From assembly GCA_000310025.1 (NCBI GenBank), contig FN649746.1, forward strand, positions 2,501,185 to 2,565,184: a stretch of 64,000 bases of DNA, in the 5' to 3' direction. The position numbers and the translations under genes are program-made. Source of the stretch: Ectocarpus siliculosus. Lineage: Eukaryota; Sar; Phaeophyceae; Ectocarpales; Ectocarpaceae. The notes beneath the pieces were generated by a model. That model had not been told where the DNA came from and did not search any database. It saw nothing but the letters and a program-made list of their open reading frames with translations. The first letter of the stretch is position 1. Each line of letters starts with the position of its first letter. Of the stretch, positions 12,891 to 25,000 are shown piece after piece.

Positions 12891-14252
12891 GCGTTCGCCT
12901 CTCTTCCGGCACGAGCCTTGGGTTAGGGGAAGGGTTGAGCAGCACACACACAATCGCGGCAATAAGAGGGAAAGGGGGTTCCAAGCACGAATAAAAAATC
13001 CGAGAGACACAGCCGTGCGTGAAAGAAGGAAGCCCCCCCCCGATAGAACAAAATCAAAAACACGAAACTGCCCAGCAATACACACAAACAGTTGCGTGGA
13101 TCGGTCCTTTCCTTCATCCTTTACTCGGGAGAAACGAAACAAAAGGGAGACGGAAATCAACGAGTAGCGGACGTTCAACATCCATCCCCAAAACGAAACT
13201 CCTCCGTCAGACAAAAACATTACAAAAATGGAGACACACGGCAACGAGGAGCGACGTTCAACATCCAACCCCCAAAATTCGCCTCCGACGGGCGAAACAA
13301 ATGGAGACAAGATGTCGACGCAGCTACCTTCGTCGCTCAACGTCTAGACGCACCTCCTCCGTCAGGCGCGCGTGGGAGGCCTTGTCCCCCTTAAGCTTGG
13401 CCTTCATCGCCGCGACGGCTAGCTTCGTCAGCTCCGCCTCGGTCAGCAGCTTCTTCGCGGTTGGGGTAGCCTTGGCCTTACCCTCCTCCACCACCCCGGC
13501 CGTCTTTCCAAGCACGGTCGCCTTACTCCTATCGCCGGGGGGGGTTCTCGTCGAAGGCACAGCTGTCTCCGTAACCGCAACAGCAGCAGCGGCGGCGGTC
13601 TTGCGAACCACGCCCGCCGGCCGGCCGCCTACGCCGCCGTCGCCGACTCGGGGGCGCGCGTCCTTGCTGCTGCTGCTGGCGCCGGCTTCCTCCCTGCTCC
13701 CCCCGCGTCCTTCGCCGCTGCTCGAGAGGCCGTCGTCTTTGCCCACGGCAGTGGTCCTGCTGCCAACCTGACCATCAGTTTCGCGGGACGTTCCGGCTTC
13801 TCGAACCGAGGTCCGTTCTCCACGGCTACTAATACCGCCGCCGGGCCGTCTGTCTCTCGAGTCGTCGCGCCTCGCTCTCCCGCCGATCGCCCCGGCGCCA
13901 TCGGCCCTTCGATTCCCGCCGGCATCAACCGAGCTATACCCTCCTCCTCCTTCTCCTCCTCGGCCGCTTCTGTCGCCACGATGCCTCGAGTCGTCTCTCC
14001 CTCCCGCCAAGCGGCTGCCACCCCCGTCCGCCGCCGTCTCCCGCCGGTCCCCGTCGAGGGCACGCTCGCCCTTGTTCCAGTCGCGCGCCTGACGCTCGCG
14101 CCAACTCCGGCCGCCGCCGCCGCCGCCACCGCCGTCCGCTGCTTCTTCACCCCGCGTTCGGCCTCTGCTGCTAGCGTCGTCTTTTTCCTCGCGGTGGTTG
14201 TCGTAGTCTTCCCGCCTGCTGGTGCCCCTGCCACCGCCCGACCTGACACGAT

Positions 14253-14306
<54 letters not shown>

Positions 14307-16566
14307 CTTCACGTCTGCCGCCTCCGCCTTCTTGGCGTTGCCGCTCTCTACCGCTCACCGCTCTCTCCGCCTCACCGTTGCGACGGTCCTCACCCCTCCC
14401 CCCCCCCTCCCCACCGCCGCGGGGCCCCCTTTCGCGATCCCTGCTGTCGTCACCGCGGGGCGCCCTTTCCTGATCCCTGCTTTCGTCACCACGGGGCCCC
14501 CTCCCCCCCTCCCCACCGCCGCGGGGCCCCCTTTCCCGATCCTTGCTGTCGTCACGACGCACCCCCCGGTGTCTGCGGGTCTCGTCGTTCTTGCCCAGAG
14601 CGTCTTCCAGCTTGCTCGAGAACCGCTTGAGGACGTCGGTGTCGTTTGCGTCACGGCCGATCCTCAGACGCCCGCCGCGCCCGCCCCTGCTGCCGTCCCT
14701 TCCGACCTTCGGAGAAGCCCAATGGTTGAGGGGGACGGTTGCGGTATTCCATCTTGGTATTTGTCGTTCGACCAATCACCACGCAGCATTTCTGATGGGA
14801 TGGTGAAGCAACCGTCCTAACACCTCTTCCTAGAAACTAAACTTCAGAATCCCGTGTTCTTGGGCGATACTAATTTGCGGGCGTCAGGCGGCTCATGGGC
14901 TGAACCGATGCTATTTGACACGCACAGGTCTTGTTGACGAGTATAATTGGCGGGGCGTCAGGCGACTCATCGGCTGAACCGATGTGATTCGACACACACC
15001 GGTCCCCCCCCCGAGCGGGCAGCTTCTCGACACGAGCACACGCACGCATGGGATCCCAGATAATGGGCCATCAGAAACACTCACTGTTTTCAGTTTCCAG
15101 CCGCACTGAGACTGGCGCGCGTCTTTTCATTGATCAGCCGGGTAGCACGGTCGATGCTAAGAACAAAAAGACACACATACGCATATCCATGCAGACACAT
15201 ATCGCTCAGCCTCACCCATGACGCCTCAGGTCATGGCCTTTAGAAGCGTTTTCTGTTTTCCTGCCGCACTGAGACTCGCGTCTTTTCATTGGTCAGCCAG
15301 CCGGTTAGCGCGGTCGATGCTTATTAATAAATACACACACACACACACACATCTACGGAGATACCCTCTCACCTTGCCGAGAAGACCCCCGGTGTCGTCC
15401 GCGGATATCCTTCCCTCTCCCGCCGCCAGGGAAGCGAGTTCGTCCCGGCCCTGCTGATACCCGTAGCGACCCCCTCGCCCACGCCTACCACCTGCGGATG
15501 CCCCCCTGGAGTCCCGCTTGAGCTGGTCCAGGGACCCCCACCTTCGTTACGAGGATGTGGGTAGGGCGGGCGGGGGGGGGGGGGGGGGGGGAAGCCNNNN
15601 NNNNNNNNNNNNNNNNNNNNNNNNNNNNNNNNNNNNNNNNNNNNNNNNNNNNNNNNNNNNNNNNNNNNNNNNNNNNNNNNNNNNNNNNNNNNNNNNACCC
15701 CCGGCACTGCGGGGTCATCGTCTTCCCCGTTCAGAAAAACGCCCAAGATATCTCTGAGTTTTCCCTTCCCGCCCCCCCCCGCCGGGAGCATATTTGCCCC
15801 CCCGCCCCTCTTGACTTGGGGCAGACCCCCGCCACCCCGCCAGTACCTGCAGGATGACCCCCCGCAAACGTCCCCTGTGAGAGCTCGGGTCCCCAAATTT
15901 TGCTCCGGAAACAAGGTTAGACGTGGGGGGGAGGGGGGGGGGGGGCGGCCCCCGCCTTGGGGGTGGGGGGGGGGGCTTCAGCAGCCATCACACCAGAAAA
16001 ACAGGAAGAAGAAGAAGAAAAAACAAGGAAAATGCTGCTAAAGAAATAAAACACGGAAAGCGAGGAGAGGAGCGGCCTGCCGACAAGGATTCGAGGGACA
16101 AACCAGCAATTAAATGAACATCGCTTTAGGCCGATTTTGCGGGGTCTCGCGCGCAGTACCACACTCTTTAGTGTTGTTACGCTAGTGGCTACGAAATTCG
16201 GCTCCTGCCGGTTCGGACAGAACGGAATGGACTACGGCAGGTCTTTACGCGAACAAATAAAACAAGAGCACCGTTGGTAGGAACGGTACACTCAAACGTA
16301 GTAGCACATGGTCCCCAAAAAAGACCAACAATCACATCACTAAATAGTCCCCCCCCCCCGCAATTACCCCGCCGCACTCTACACGAAAGGAGATCGCAAG
16401 GTAAACTAAAAATATTCTTACGAAAAGGGGAACCGATCGTTTGTTACCTATCTCCCACAATCTCCTCCAAAGACTGGCCGGACTTCTCGGCTTTCTCGCG
16501 TGCCCGCTTCAAGGCCTTCGCTCGCCAACTTTTGCAGCAGAGAGGCGTCGAAGGTGTTAGTGATGC

Positions 16567-16597
<31 letters not shown>

Positions 16598-19500
16598 GAC
16601 AGAGACAGAACAAAGCAGGGGTTGACTTGAACTCGTTCTTGCTGCAACGTACAGCAGTAGCTCGATAGCCCACGTCTCTCGCATAACCGTTTTCCCGGGA
16701 AAAAACGAGATTGTTGAGTTGGCGCGCGAAATGCACATCGAAGATGCCAAGCAAGATCGCGAGCAGACACCGCAAAACACCGATACGACATGATACTCTC
16801 CTGAACGCTCAAGGAGCGCCAACACAGCAGTCGGGCCTGGTATAGGAAGGAGTGGCCGGCTACACCGTAGGTAGGTGACGTAAGATATCACCCCCCCCAA
16901 ATGATTGATAAAATATCAGTTGATTCGTTCTCGAAGTTCTCGACGAGCCGGTTCCACCGCCGACAACATGTTCGGCGCCACCGCCCTTTGTTGGTGTGGG
17001 GCCATCGAGCTCCACATTTTTTCCCAGGAGGTGTGATGTCTTACTTCACCTACAGCGAGGCTGGGTGAAATCCCTTGGTACAGACCAAAGAGAGATCCGC
17101 TTACCCAGCACCCTTGTCGCCGACGCCCGTCAACTTCGGAGGGGAGAACGTCGCGGGCAGTCCACCCCCCCCCACCCCCCCCCTCAGCCCCCCCGCTGTG
17201 CCCCCGTCGGTTCCGCCGCTGGCACCGGCTGGTACGCCCTCTTGTTCGCCCTTGAGGGGATCGTACAAGCCGTATCTGGGGGGAACGGGGACACCAGACG
17301 AGCAGGGACAAACGGATCATCACGCATGGAGTCGTCGACGGTATTCGTGATAACCCTGGTCCTGAGCTGGGCGCAAGGCTGAGTTCCGGTGAAATTATTT
17401 TCGGGTGCCGCGTCTCGATTGGCTATGAATTCGTTTGTTCGGTTTTCCAAAGGCAATATCATAACTAGGTCGATCTACTTCGGGGCCTTGACCACCACAG
17501 TCTGGCAGACATGGACGGGCCTTCCCGCTTCAAAAACGTTCCTGCGTCACCCAAACTACACAGGCGCTGCAAGAGCATGCCATCCCTAGTGGTTTCCTGT
17601 TCGAGGCAAAGATCAACACGCAGTAGTACCCTTCGTTAGGCAATCAAGCATGATTTTGGTTTGGGGTACAAGTATACGGGGTTGGGTTGGGGGTTAGGGC
17701 TACGAAAAACCCCTCTCTATTTCATTCGCCCAACAGTAATATCCTCGCGGTACTGCAGACCAAGGAAGGCGGGTGGACACCCCAAAAATGACAAAAACAA
17801 GGGGTGGCGGGCAGTGATGGCAGCAATAGCAACCGAAAGAGCTACAGCAACGGGAAATGACTGTGTACTGCCGTGTCGACAACGACGACAAGAACCACGC
17901 CACGAGGGACACTCGAAGCGGCCTCGCCAAACCAACATTTAATTAGTGCGAAACACAGCAGAGTTTTGATTCCATCATATCTTACTTGCGTCTGGTCTTG
18001 GGGTCCCTGAGACCCTTCACCACTTCCAGGTCGATCTCCTGTTCCCATGCCGCCCGTTCCAAAGACCGTTCGGAGAAAAGCATGGTGTGTGTGGAGAGAC
18101 AGAAGCAGGGGAAACGGTGGGAAGAAGTGGGTGAAGCTCCTGACTACAAACCACACGCGCACTCGACACTCCCGTCTTTTCTGCCTGCTGGATGGATGGC
18201 AGCTACCCAGGTACCGGCAATGTCTAGTGTGCTACTAGTGCCGGGACGCGCCTATCTACAATCCATGGATTGTCCAGAAAGAACCACAGTCCAAACATCA
18301 ACTCAAGTGGAAACCCCGGGAAACTCCTCGCCTAGTGCCGCGGGAGGGATTCGGGCGGGCGAGGGAGCGGAAACGGATCGCCGCACCAGCCACCTTCGAG
18401 AATCTTCCGTGCTCGTCTACGGAACGACCCACTCCCTGCCTCGGATTATCTGGTGAAGCTACTTACTGGACCCCGCTGACTACTATTATAGTGGCGAGGC
18501 GAAAGGATCGCTGAGTTTCTCTGGGAGAGAAGAGGTCAAAAAAGGCATGGACTGCGGGAGGAGTACATTCTGCGTAGCCCCGGCTGGTTCCACCAAAAGG
18601 CCTCGCGACCGGTGCAGGAGAACTAAAGGTTCACCATGAAAGGGTTAAGACAACAAAAAATCTCCACAGACAGACGACGTCTTTTGATATCGTTTCGATG
18701 GTGAAGTCGTGTCGTATCAACAACACACTTTTCCCGTCCACATGTCCATGTCGGATCGAACTAATTTCTACGGCACAGATTGGCGTTTCTGTTGGATAAC
18801 GAAAAACCCGTAGAGACGAAGAAGAAACGACTGCCAATCTGAGAAGGGAACTCAGGATTTCATCATCATCAACATTTTTTTTTGGTCATCACTCTAGATC
18901 AGCGCCTACAGCATTTCTCGGCCGGGTAGGAGGTAGCTCCAACCTGTGGTCACACAGAAGGGTCCCTCTCCCTCCACCCCTCCTAAGGTGCTTGCCTACA
19001 ATACTGAACGGAAAAAAAAAAGTATGAGCTTTACCTCCTCGCGATTTTTCGCCGCAATTTCCTCAGCCGTGGGCTCTTCGCCTTCCCCCGACCTTCCTCC
19101 CTTGCCATCACCGACCGCTAGCGCTGCGTCTATCCAATCCATGCCGCCGTCGCCCCCTGCCGATACCTGATGTTTCCTCCTTTTGGAGGAGGGTTCTTCC
19201 GCATCGTCGTGGCCGGATGACTTTTATTTTGGGTTGGTGTTTGGGGGAGGGATGAGATAGAGAGGGAGAGGGAGCGGGAAGCAATCAGAGACAATTCTGC
19301 TGTCTGTCAAACATGACGTATGCCCCAACAGCATCAGGAGTGAATCCAATCGAATATCGATAGAGTACGAAGCAGTCAGCGCAGCTGGAGCCACGACGCG
19401 GGAGTGATATATTCTCGTGGTCAAGCGCAGCATGCGGTGATGCTTCATGAGACACCCACGCCGGCTACAGCTTCAGAGTCGGGCGGGACCGAGGGCTTGT

Positions 19501-19966
19501 CTCACCCCCACACCTACTCGCATCCAAAGTGAACCTTTTTGCCCCACTGCATGCTTCCTAAATCCCGTACCTAGCGCTCTTAGTGACGTTCTCAATGTTG
19601 TCCACTGTAACTTGACTTCTTTGTACCCCGGTGTTGAGCTGTTCTCGACTTTACCGGAATGTTCTCATCTGGTGTTTCACGCTATTGCGGTGCTCTCACA
19701 CCAACACACACAATACGTAACCAATCCTAAGAGTCTGATGTGTTAGTTAGCATTTGTAGCGGTGTTGTCCATACAAGTATCTATCTCCGCACCTTCTTCT
19801 TTTTGTCCTTCCGTTTGTCCTTCTTCTTCTCCTTGTGGCGCCGCTCCTTCTCGCCCTTCTGCTTCTCCCCTTCCACCGTCTCGGGACTATTACCCCCTCC
19901 CTCCCCCCCATTCTCGGCGCCAGGAGGTGGCTTCTTGACGAACTTAAGGCCGGCTAGAAGCGACAT
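4657..19966 (-). CDS. CWF19L2: CWF19-like protein 2 (CwfJ domain, spliceosome-associated), at least 16 exons
   Basis: Exons from 5': 19793-19966, 19035-19166, 17986-18038 (weaker), 17105-17275, 16448-16528, 15373-15541, 13354-14706, 12618-12916, 11811-11904, 10839-10958, 10100-10215, 8722-8872, 7714-8112, 6703-6767, 5536-5626, 4657-4864. All phases match, giving about 1225 residues against roughly 900 in human CWF19L2. Start: MSLLAGLKFVKK followed by a Lys-rich stretch. Family hallmarks in order are LEEIVGDRWGSLDQL, RFSSKLEDA, EVVRSFDENGRP, DMDETFVRNVSRLGSRFKGT, then CPLCMDSSSFKK and EGHCYIVPIRH (CwfJ C-terminal domain 1, HIT-like). VIFLET, GDEWSTHKK, PKGFPFFHVEW and NFPRDFGVDTLAGILG (C-terminal domain 2) follow. 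Family knowledge: CWF19 proteins join late and intron-lariat spliceosomes. Exon 7 is an Arg/Asp/Gly-rich low-complexity stretch. The last exon is uncertain: a strong donor (G|GTGAGT) follows 4657, otherwise the frame stays open to 4310. A possible 21-bp micro-exon near 18440 was left out. Confidence 0.93.
5068..5135 (+). repeat. R6 short repeat (copy 1)
   Basis: The sequence around GGAAATAGAAC, ACGCAGACC and CCTAACCCTG recurs at 35118-35190. It lies in the last mapped intron of the CWF19L2 gene. Confidence 0.5.
5143..5290. repeat. AT-rich foldback element
   Basis: TTACACCATTAGACCAGTCA-like units occur directly at 5143-5177 and 5195-5225 and inverted at 5241-5288, so the RNA or DNA can fold back. 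It sits in the intron between the last two mapped CWF19L2 exons. Confidence 0.7.
6170..6390 (-). repeat. S3 dispersed repeat (copy 2)
   Basis: Reverse complement of the S3 blocks: AGAACCTCTACTAGT, GAGGCTGGGG, CCTAGGGTCATGCTA and GGTGCTCAAGTTC. Intronic in CWF19L2. Confidence 0.5.
6768..7030. repeat. Minisatellite abutting a CWF19L2 splice acceptor
   Basis: Four imperfect units of 50-110 bp share CAGATCAAACAAACACGTCA and GGAGTAGACAACACATGAAC, with an AT microsatellite at 6825-6853 inside. On the sense (minus) strand, units read TTTGATCTGAGCAGG. The unit closest to 6768 supplies the functional acceptor of the 65-bp exon 6703-6767. Confidence 0.75.
7045..7172 (+). repeat. S2 short interspersed repeat (copy 2, diverged)
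   Basis: Shares GTCAGGTGGACCAGTACGG and GGAAGGTATTGAGTGGAGA with the S2 family and ends near GACAACAATC. Intronic in CWF19L2. Confidence 0.45.
9965..10075. repeat. CAA/CAG triplet tract (intronic)
   Basis: About 100 bp of CAGCAG and CAACAA units in the CWF19L2 intron between exons 10100-10215 and 8722-8872. The open frames seen over it are simple-sequence artefacts. Confidence 0.85.
10320..10830. repeat. Long mixed CAG/CAA triplet tract filling a CWF19L2 intron
   Basis: Nearly the whole 623-bp intron between exons 10839-10958 and 10100-10215 is CAG, CAA or AGC repeat, with an uninterrupted AGC run at about 10620-10689. On the sense strand it reads CTG/TTG, in effect a very long polypyrimidine-like tract ahead of the acceptor. 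Confidence 0.9.
11068..11232 (-). repeat. S2 short interspersed repeat with CAA tail (copy 3)
   Basis: Read on the minus strand: GTTAACCTGTGACCACGGGA, GGATCAGTACGGAC, AAGGTACTGGG, GGAACGGTTTTAATG, then twelve CAA units (11068-11103). Intronic in CWF19L2. Confidence 0.75.
14253..14305 (-). repeat. Coding GCT run (poly-alanine) in CWF19L2 exon 7
   Basis: About 17 GCT codons on the minus strand encode a poly-Ala stretch within the Arg/Asp/Gly-rich exon 13354-14706. A second coding poly-Ala run (GCG/GCA) lies at 12855-12893 in the next exon. Confidence 0.85.
14866..15345. repeat. Two local tandem duplications in a CWF19L2 intron (R5)
   Basis: A block with GGCGTCAGGCGGCTCAT and GGCTGAACCGATG occurs at about 14870-14930 and 14940-15003. 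A second block, GCCGCACTGAGACT through CGCGGTCGATGCT, occurs at about 15098-15165 and 15263-15325, then continues into a CA microsatellite. The second block reappears inverted at 26665-26745 inside the transporter gene. Confidence 0.65.
15597..15696. other. Assembly gap (100 N)
   Basis: Exactly 100 unknown bases, flanked by a long G run on the left and C-rich sequence on the right. It falls inside the CWF19L2 intron between exons 16448-16528 and 15373-15541, so no mapped exon is lost. Confidence 0.98.
16865..17056. mobile_element. MITE family M1 (copy 1)
   Basis: A 192-bp element with terminal inverted repeats: GTAGGTAGGTGACGTAAGAT at the left, and the reverse complement of GTAGGTGAAGTAAGACATCA at the right. 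Both are followed inward by a C-rich block. The interior shares GTCGTCGAGA-like sequence with the copy at 32856-33073. It lies in a CWF19L2 intron, 49 bp from exon 17105-17275. Confidence 0.75.
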
Positions 19967-22004
19967 GGCCCCTGGCTGTTGGAAGCTGCGCTGTTAGTCT
20001 CTCCTCCCAGAAGGCCGTCCTGCGCCGCTGGTCGGGCTTCGAAACTATCCGATCTTCCCAAACGTTTTTGCGCCCGACCCAGTATTTCCTGTGGAGCATG
20101 TATTTAAGAAGGTCACAAAAAATCGCTCTCATGTCGCGTGTGACGCTGTATCATTGAAATTCTGCGGGCCAGAAGATGGGTGTGGTACTGCTGCGTACTT
20201 TATGGCTTGGTGCTAAGGCGTGGTTGTCGCAGTTCCAGCTTTGCGCGCATCATCGGCCAGGATATCCACGATCGACTAACTGCCTGCGAGCCCGTGCGCC
20301 TTGGCGACACGAAGAGAGAGCGGATGCCTTGTGCCCTACATCACAACACGTAGGATACCACCACCCCCCAGGGGACGACTCCCAGGTGTCTACACCGACC
20401 TCTCAATCACGAAGAGGGCAGGGCTTCCACAATTAAACATATGCATACGATGTTTGGGGTGGACATGTCTGAAACAAGAGGCGAAACCTGCGACCAGAGC
20501 GGCAGCAGGTTGCACGATCCTCCGGGCGAGCGGCCAGTCACAACGGTCGTCACATACAGGTGGTATCTTGCGTCATACACAATCCCTTCAGAAAACGACG
20601 ACGTGTGGCACCCCCCCCGACACAGGACATCGCAAAGCTAGAACCTGACCATCAGACAAACACTCAGTACCTACCACCACGTGCTGTGAAGATGATGATA
20701 TTCCAGAGCGCGCTACACTGCTGCGGGAAAGCACCCAATCCAAAAGACGACTGACTGCTGGTGCTGCGGCTGTGTACCGCATGCTGCTGTCAGCAACGGA
20801 ATATACTGCTGTGGGACACAGGACATCATATTCTCAATGCAAAGGGAGACCGTTGATGGGCCCAGATTTTAGCACTGGTGTAAAGCAGTAGTGCTGCTGT
20901 ACTGCAACGGCTCTGACATCTACGCTGCTGGTGAGGTGAGACGTTGTTTGTTTGTTGCGCGGCAGCCGCCGTATGATGAGTCTGCTGCTGTGTGCTTTGC
21001 ACCTGCGTAGAGCAATGTGAAGCATCCGCATAGAGATACGAGTGTGTTCATTGACGCGGCCGTGCCGATAAGACCAACCGACGCACCTCACGGAGTGCAA
21101 AGCCCTCTCTCTCCTCTCGCAGCTGCTGTGTGCCTGAAGCACTTCACCAAGCAGCAAGCGAAGCACAAGCAAGCAACGAAACACAACAACAAAGCAAGCT
21201 TCTTTGGAGGGGGGGCGTGGATGAGAACACTGGAGGTCCCCATGTCGGCAACACCGGCTCTCTCTGAAAATTCAATTTGCCGCTTGCCGCAACAAACAAA
21301 GCAGACCTGCACGCCTGTTATTATTAGCGTTGGTCCTTCTAAGGTCAGGTGTGGTCCCTAGCCGCCGAGAATCACACACAGGCTCCGCTACAGCACGCCG
21401 TGCTCTACCACGCGGCATCTCCCCCCCCACGTGAGTGCCGCTAGAACCGTTAGCACGTGCTGGCTGCCGCGGCCGCTGCTGCTGCTGGTGCGACTCTCTG
21501 AGATGACGAAAAAATCGCACAGCTTTGGGCGAGCGCACATCCGGTGGTTGGTATACAGCAGCCATCGACCACAATCTGGATACACAAAAAACACGGCCAT
21601 GAAACAGCGGGGTGTGTTGATCTTTGCGGATATCTTGCGACCTTTGGCGGTTTGTGAGCACAGAAGCGCAGCACCGCTGCAGGCTGACCGCTCATGTGCT
21701 GCCCCCGTTTTAATATCTTTTCGCGATGCTGTGCCTTTGAGCACACGCTATCTCGCCCATGGTTGGTGGGTTGAAATGTTCGTGTTTCCACGCCTCGGTA
21801 TCCTTCCAGCCTGCAGGGCGAAGCTGCGCTTTGATCTTTCTCTCTCTGGGCAGGCCTCTCTGTCCCTCTCTGCGTGCCGACCGGCCCTGCCACGCCCGAT
21901 CTTTCGTGCAAAGAGATCGCTGACGATGCTTGACGGAATCTCGAACCCCCCCCCCCCCCCCCAAAGGAACGAAGAGGCGCGGCGGCGGCCATCTGCTCTC
22001 CCTG
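19967..22004. promoter_or_regulatory. Divergent intergenic region between CWF19L2 and the CDF transporter
   Basis: About 2.0 kb separates the start codons of the two divergently transcribed genes, so both promoters and 5' UTRs must lie here or be split by unseen leader introns. The 20700-21500 part is rich in CTGCTG. No TATA box or other motif could be assigned with confidence, and no convincing gene was seen. Confidence 0.45.
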
Positions 22005-25000
22005 ATGGGTAGCCACGCCCACGACCACTCCCACGCCAGTGGTTTACACTGCCACGACCACGGCCAACACGCTGCGGAGAAGGGCGCCGTCCATGCGATC
22101 GCGATGGAGGAGTCGGAGGATCACAACGACCGCTATGCATACGATCATCATGATGACGGCCGCCGCCATCATGATGGAAACGGCGGTGCGGCAGCGGGGG
22201 CGGGCCAGAAGACCACCAATTCGGCGGAGTCGGCGGCCAATCAGAGGCGAGAAAACAAAGAAGTAGTCCGCTTGTCAACAAGTTGTCTATCCGTTATAGT
22301 CTATAGAGTGCATGCGTTTGTTTGGCTTTGGTTCAAGTTTTTTGTTTCTCCGTTGTGCAGTAAAACGTACAGCTACAAGTAGAGTAGATGGCGGTAGTTG
22401 TTAGGCTTGTGTAGGTATCATCATGAGGCGCATGGAGCATTTTGGTGAGGGTGCGTGTGTGTGTTACATAGTACGGCGGCATTTTTTACGTGGGGAACGC
22501 ACGTGGTTTGCGCGGGCGTTGTTGCTGTTGCGGAGATCCGCCGCCGCCTCGTTTGTGGTTTTGTGGTTCAGCCGCGACGAAAGACGCTCTTTGTGCTCAG
22601 TGCAGGGTTTTTGTATTCAGGAACATGTCAGGTAAAATCATACAATCGGGGACGGACGTTGTCCGCAAGGGACACGCCAAGGCCGGGTAGATGGCAGCGG
22701 AGGCGGTACATGTATATGTAGCACCGCCGCTGTTCATACAAACAAGCAAGCAGCCACCAGATTACCTTGCACACCCACGTTATAGTAGTTAAAGATCCAA
22801 ATTTCCGGTGCAAGCCCGACCACCCACGCGGAAATTACCTGGCCGACCACGAGGAAATGCGATATGTAGAGCGGGGAAAGATGGACCGACACTCTTTTAC
22901 TGGGCTGCTTTCGCTCGAGGGTTGTCAAGATCAAGTACATGAAACCATCAAACCTCGGTCAACCCTCCTATATGTGTATGCTGCTGTAGTAGTCCCTCCG
23001 CCTCCGCAAAAGAACAAAAAATGGAAATGGACAAAAAAAGTGGGTACATACAGCAGTGGGGGTCTCGGTTTAGGGACCCCCTAATTAGCGACATGCCCTG
23101 TTTAGCAAATCACGTGGCACCGCCGCACCCTGGTAGTAGTATAAAACATTGTTAGTTTGGTTTATTTAGCGACCTTTCCTGAATAGCGGCCATATTTTGT
23201 CGTGACACTATAGGGGTCGCAGACAAAAAGAGGGTGTACTCAAAAATTTGCTTCGCGGAGACCGATGCATGGAAAACATGGGCGGCAGGTCCCATGCAGA
23301 CCATGAACATATATCATATTTTTTGCTTTCGGGCACGTGTTCGCCGCGGCGCACAAGGCCTCAACAGGTTGCCCGATTTTGTCCGAAATTCCGGTGGGTA
23401 TGCTCACCGGATGCAACTACTACTGCACCAATCATTTTTTATATTTCGTGTACCCACCATTTTCCGGCTCCCCTCCCATACATTGGGGTCCAACGAAAGA
23501 AAAAAAATTATTTCGCGCGAAGCGCGAAAGAAAGGATCGGAGAGAGACATCAAAGCAAGCGTAGATAGATATGGTGGAGCCTACGCCACCACGTAGTAGT
23601 AGGTCACCAGTGCGCACGCTCACACCTCACCCGATACCACCATTCAGTCAGGGGATGAATGGGAGCGCTGTTTAGCTCTCATCATCATCATCAGCGGCAG
23701 CAGCGCTGCTGCTGCTTGCTGTCGCTGCCGCTGCTGCTGCTGCTGTGCATGGGTGCGCACTTGCTTTCTTCGCTTTCGCTACTAGCAGAGGCCAACGGGC
23801 TCTAGCAATTGGCCCGGACCCCTCCCACGACGTGTGTATTTGGCCGCCCTTGGCTTACAGTGCTGTGTACGTCTCTGACCCACTTTTGTCCGAAAACCCA
23901 CTCTTGTCTGATTTTTCATTCGAAAAGCTCCCCCGCGCTCGCCCGTGCGGTGACGTGGATGTCGATTTTCGAATGAAAAATCGGACAATGGTGGGTCACG
24001 AAGCAGACCAAGGCGAGTACAGCAGTAGCGGCTACGGTTTAAGAGAAAATATTTAAGAGAAAGTACCGATTTAAGAGAGTCAAACTGGCTTGTCACTTGT
24101 CACGACCAAAATCGATATCAGAAAGAATTTGTCTTATTTCTGAGATTTCAACAAACTTCCGAAAAAAAGCCACGTAGCCGTCACATACAACGCAGCTTCT
24201 AGACACCAGGTACACGAAACTTAAGAAATCACCCATTAAGTACATACGTACAGAGAAACTTGTATCACACGGCGCCATGATTAATTGACAACACAGGTAT
24301 CATCAGGAGGAGTGAGTGTACCCGGTACTCGAGGTGGGTACATTGCTCGCCAAGAGACAGAGTGAGCATGTGTGGAGCTAGCACAAGGTGACGACGTGAT
24401 GTTACATGAGCGATACGGCGTCCAAACCAACTCTTTTACGCTGGTTGGGATGGGAGCGTCCATCTCCCATGGCCTCAAAATGCAACTACCTACCAGGTAT
24501 TTCTCTTAGAAACATGTTCACGGTTCGAGAGAATATTCTCCTAAACCGCTGCCAACACGGTATTAGATAAAGCCCAATCTAAGAGAAAAATAGGGGTTTG
24601 TCACGCCCCCCCTCTCTTCCCCCCCCTCGGTGTTTGCCATCGTGATTGGATTTTTTCGTCGCGTGACAACGACGTTGTAAAACAAGCCAATTCACTTCGT
24701 GAACTCGACAACCAGGTTACCGTTTTTTTTTTTCCTCTGTTTTTTTTTTTTTGCGGTAACCATAATGGTTGTCGAGTAGATCATGTCGTGCGGGGTCGAG
24801 AACCCTCACTCCGCGCGAGGGGGATGATCGCACCACGTTGTGTTAAATTGGTCAAGCATCCTCGAGGCAATTACACAGTGCTTGATAGTGTCTCTGGAAG
24901 TGAAAGCACCAGAAAATAAATTAAGTCATACGCAGCTGTCATCCGTACGCAAGGAAGTAAGCACAAGAAGCCGAACACCCTTAGCGGGGTGCAGCGCACC

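Noticed and set aside
13981-14820. 279-codon open frame on the plus strand
   Set aside because: It is the antisense shadow of CWF19L2 exon 13354-14706; composition (Pro/Ala/Ser) mirrors the Arg/Gly/Asp codons of the true frame.
17075-17350. Proline-rich open frame on the plus strand
   Set aside because: Antisense of CWF19L2 exon 17105-17275; the C runs are the G runs of the coding strand.
18421-18462. Micro-exon of CWF19L2 (IIRGREW) between a good acceptor and a weak donor
   Set aside because: It resembles the RDEW motif of the family and fits phase 0, but it is too short and the donor (GTCGTT) too weak to include without transcripts.
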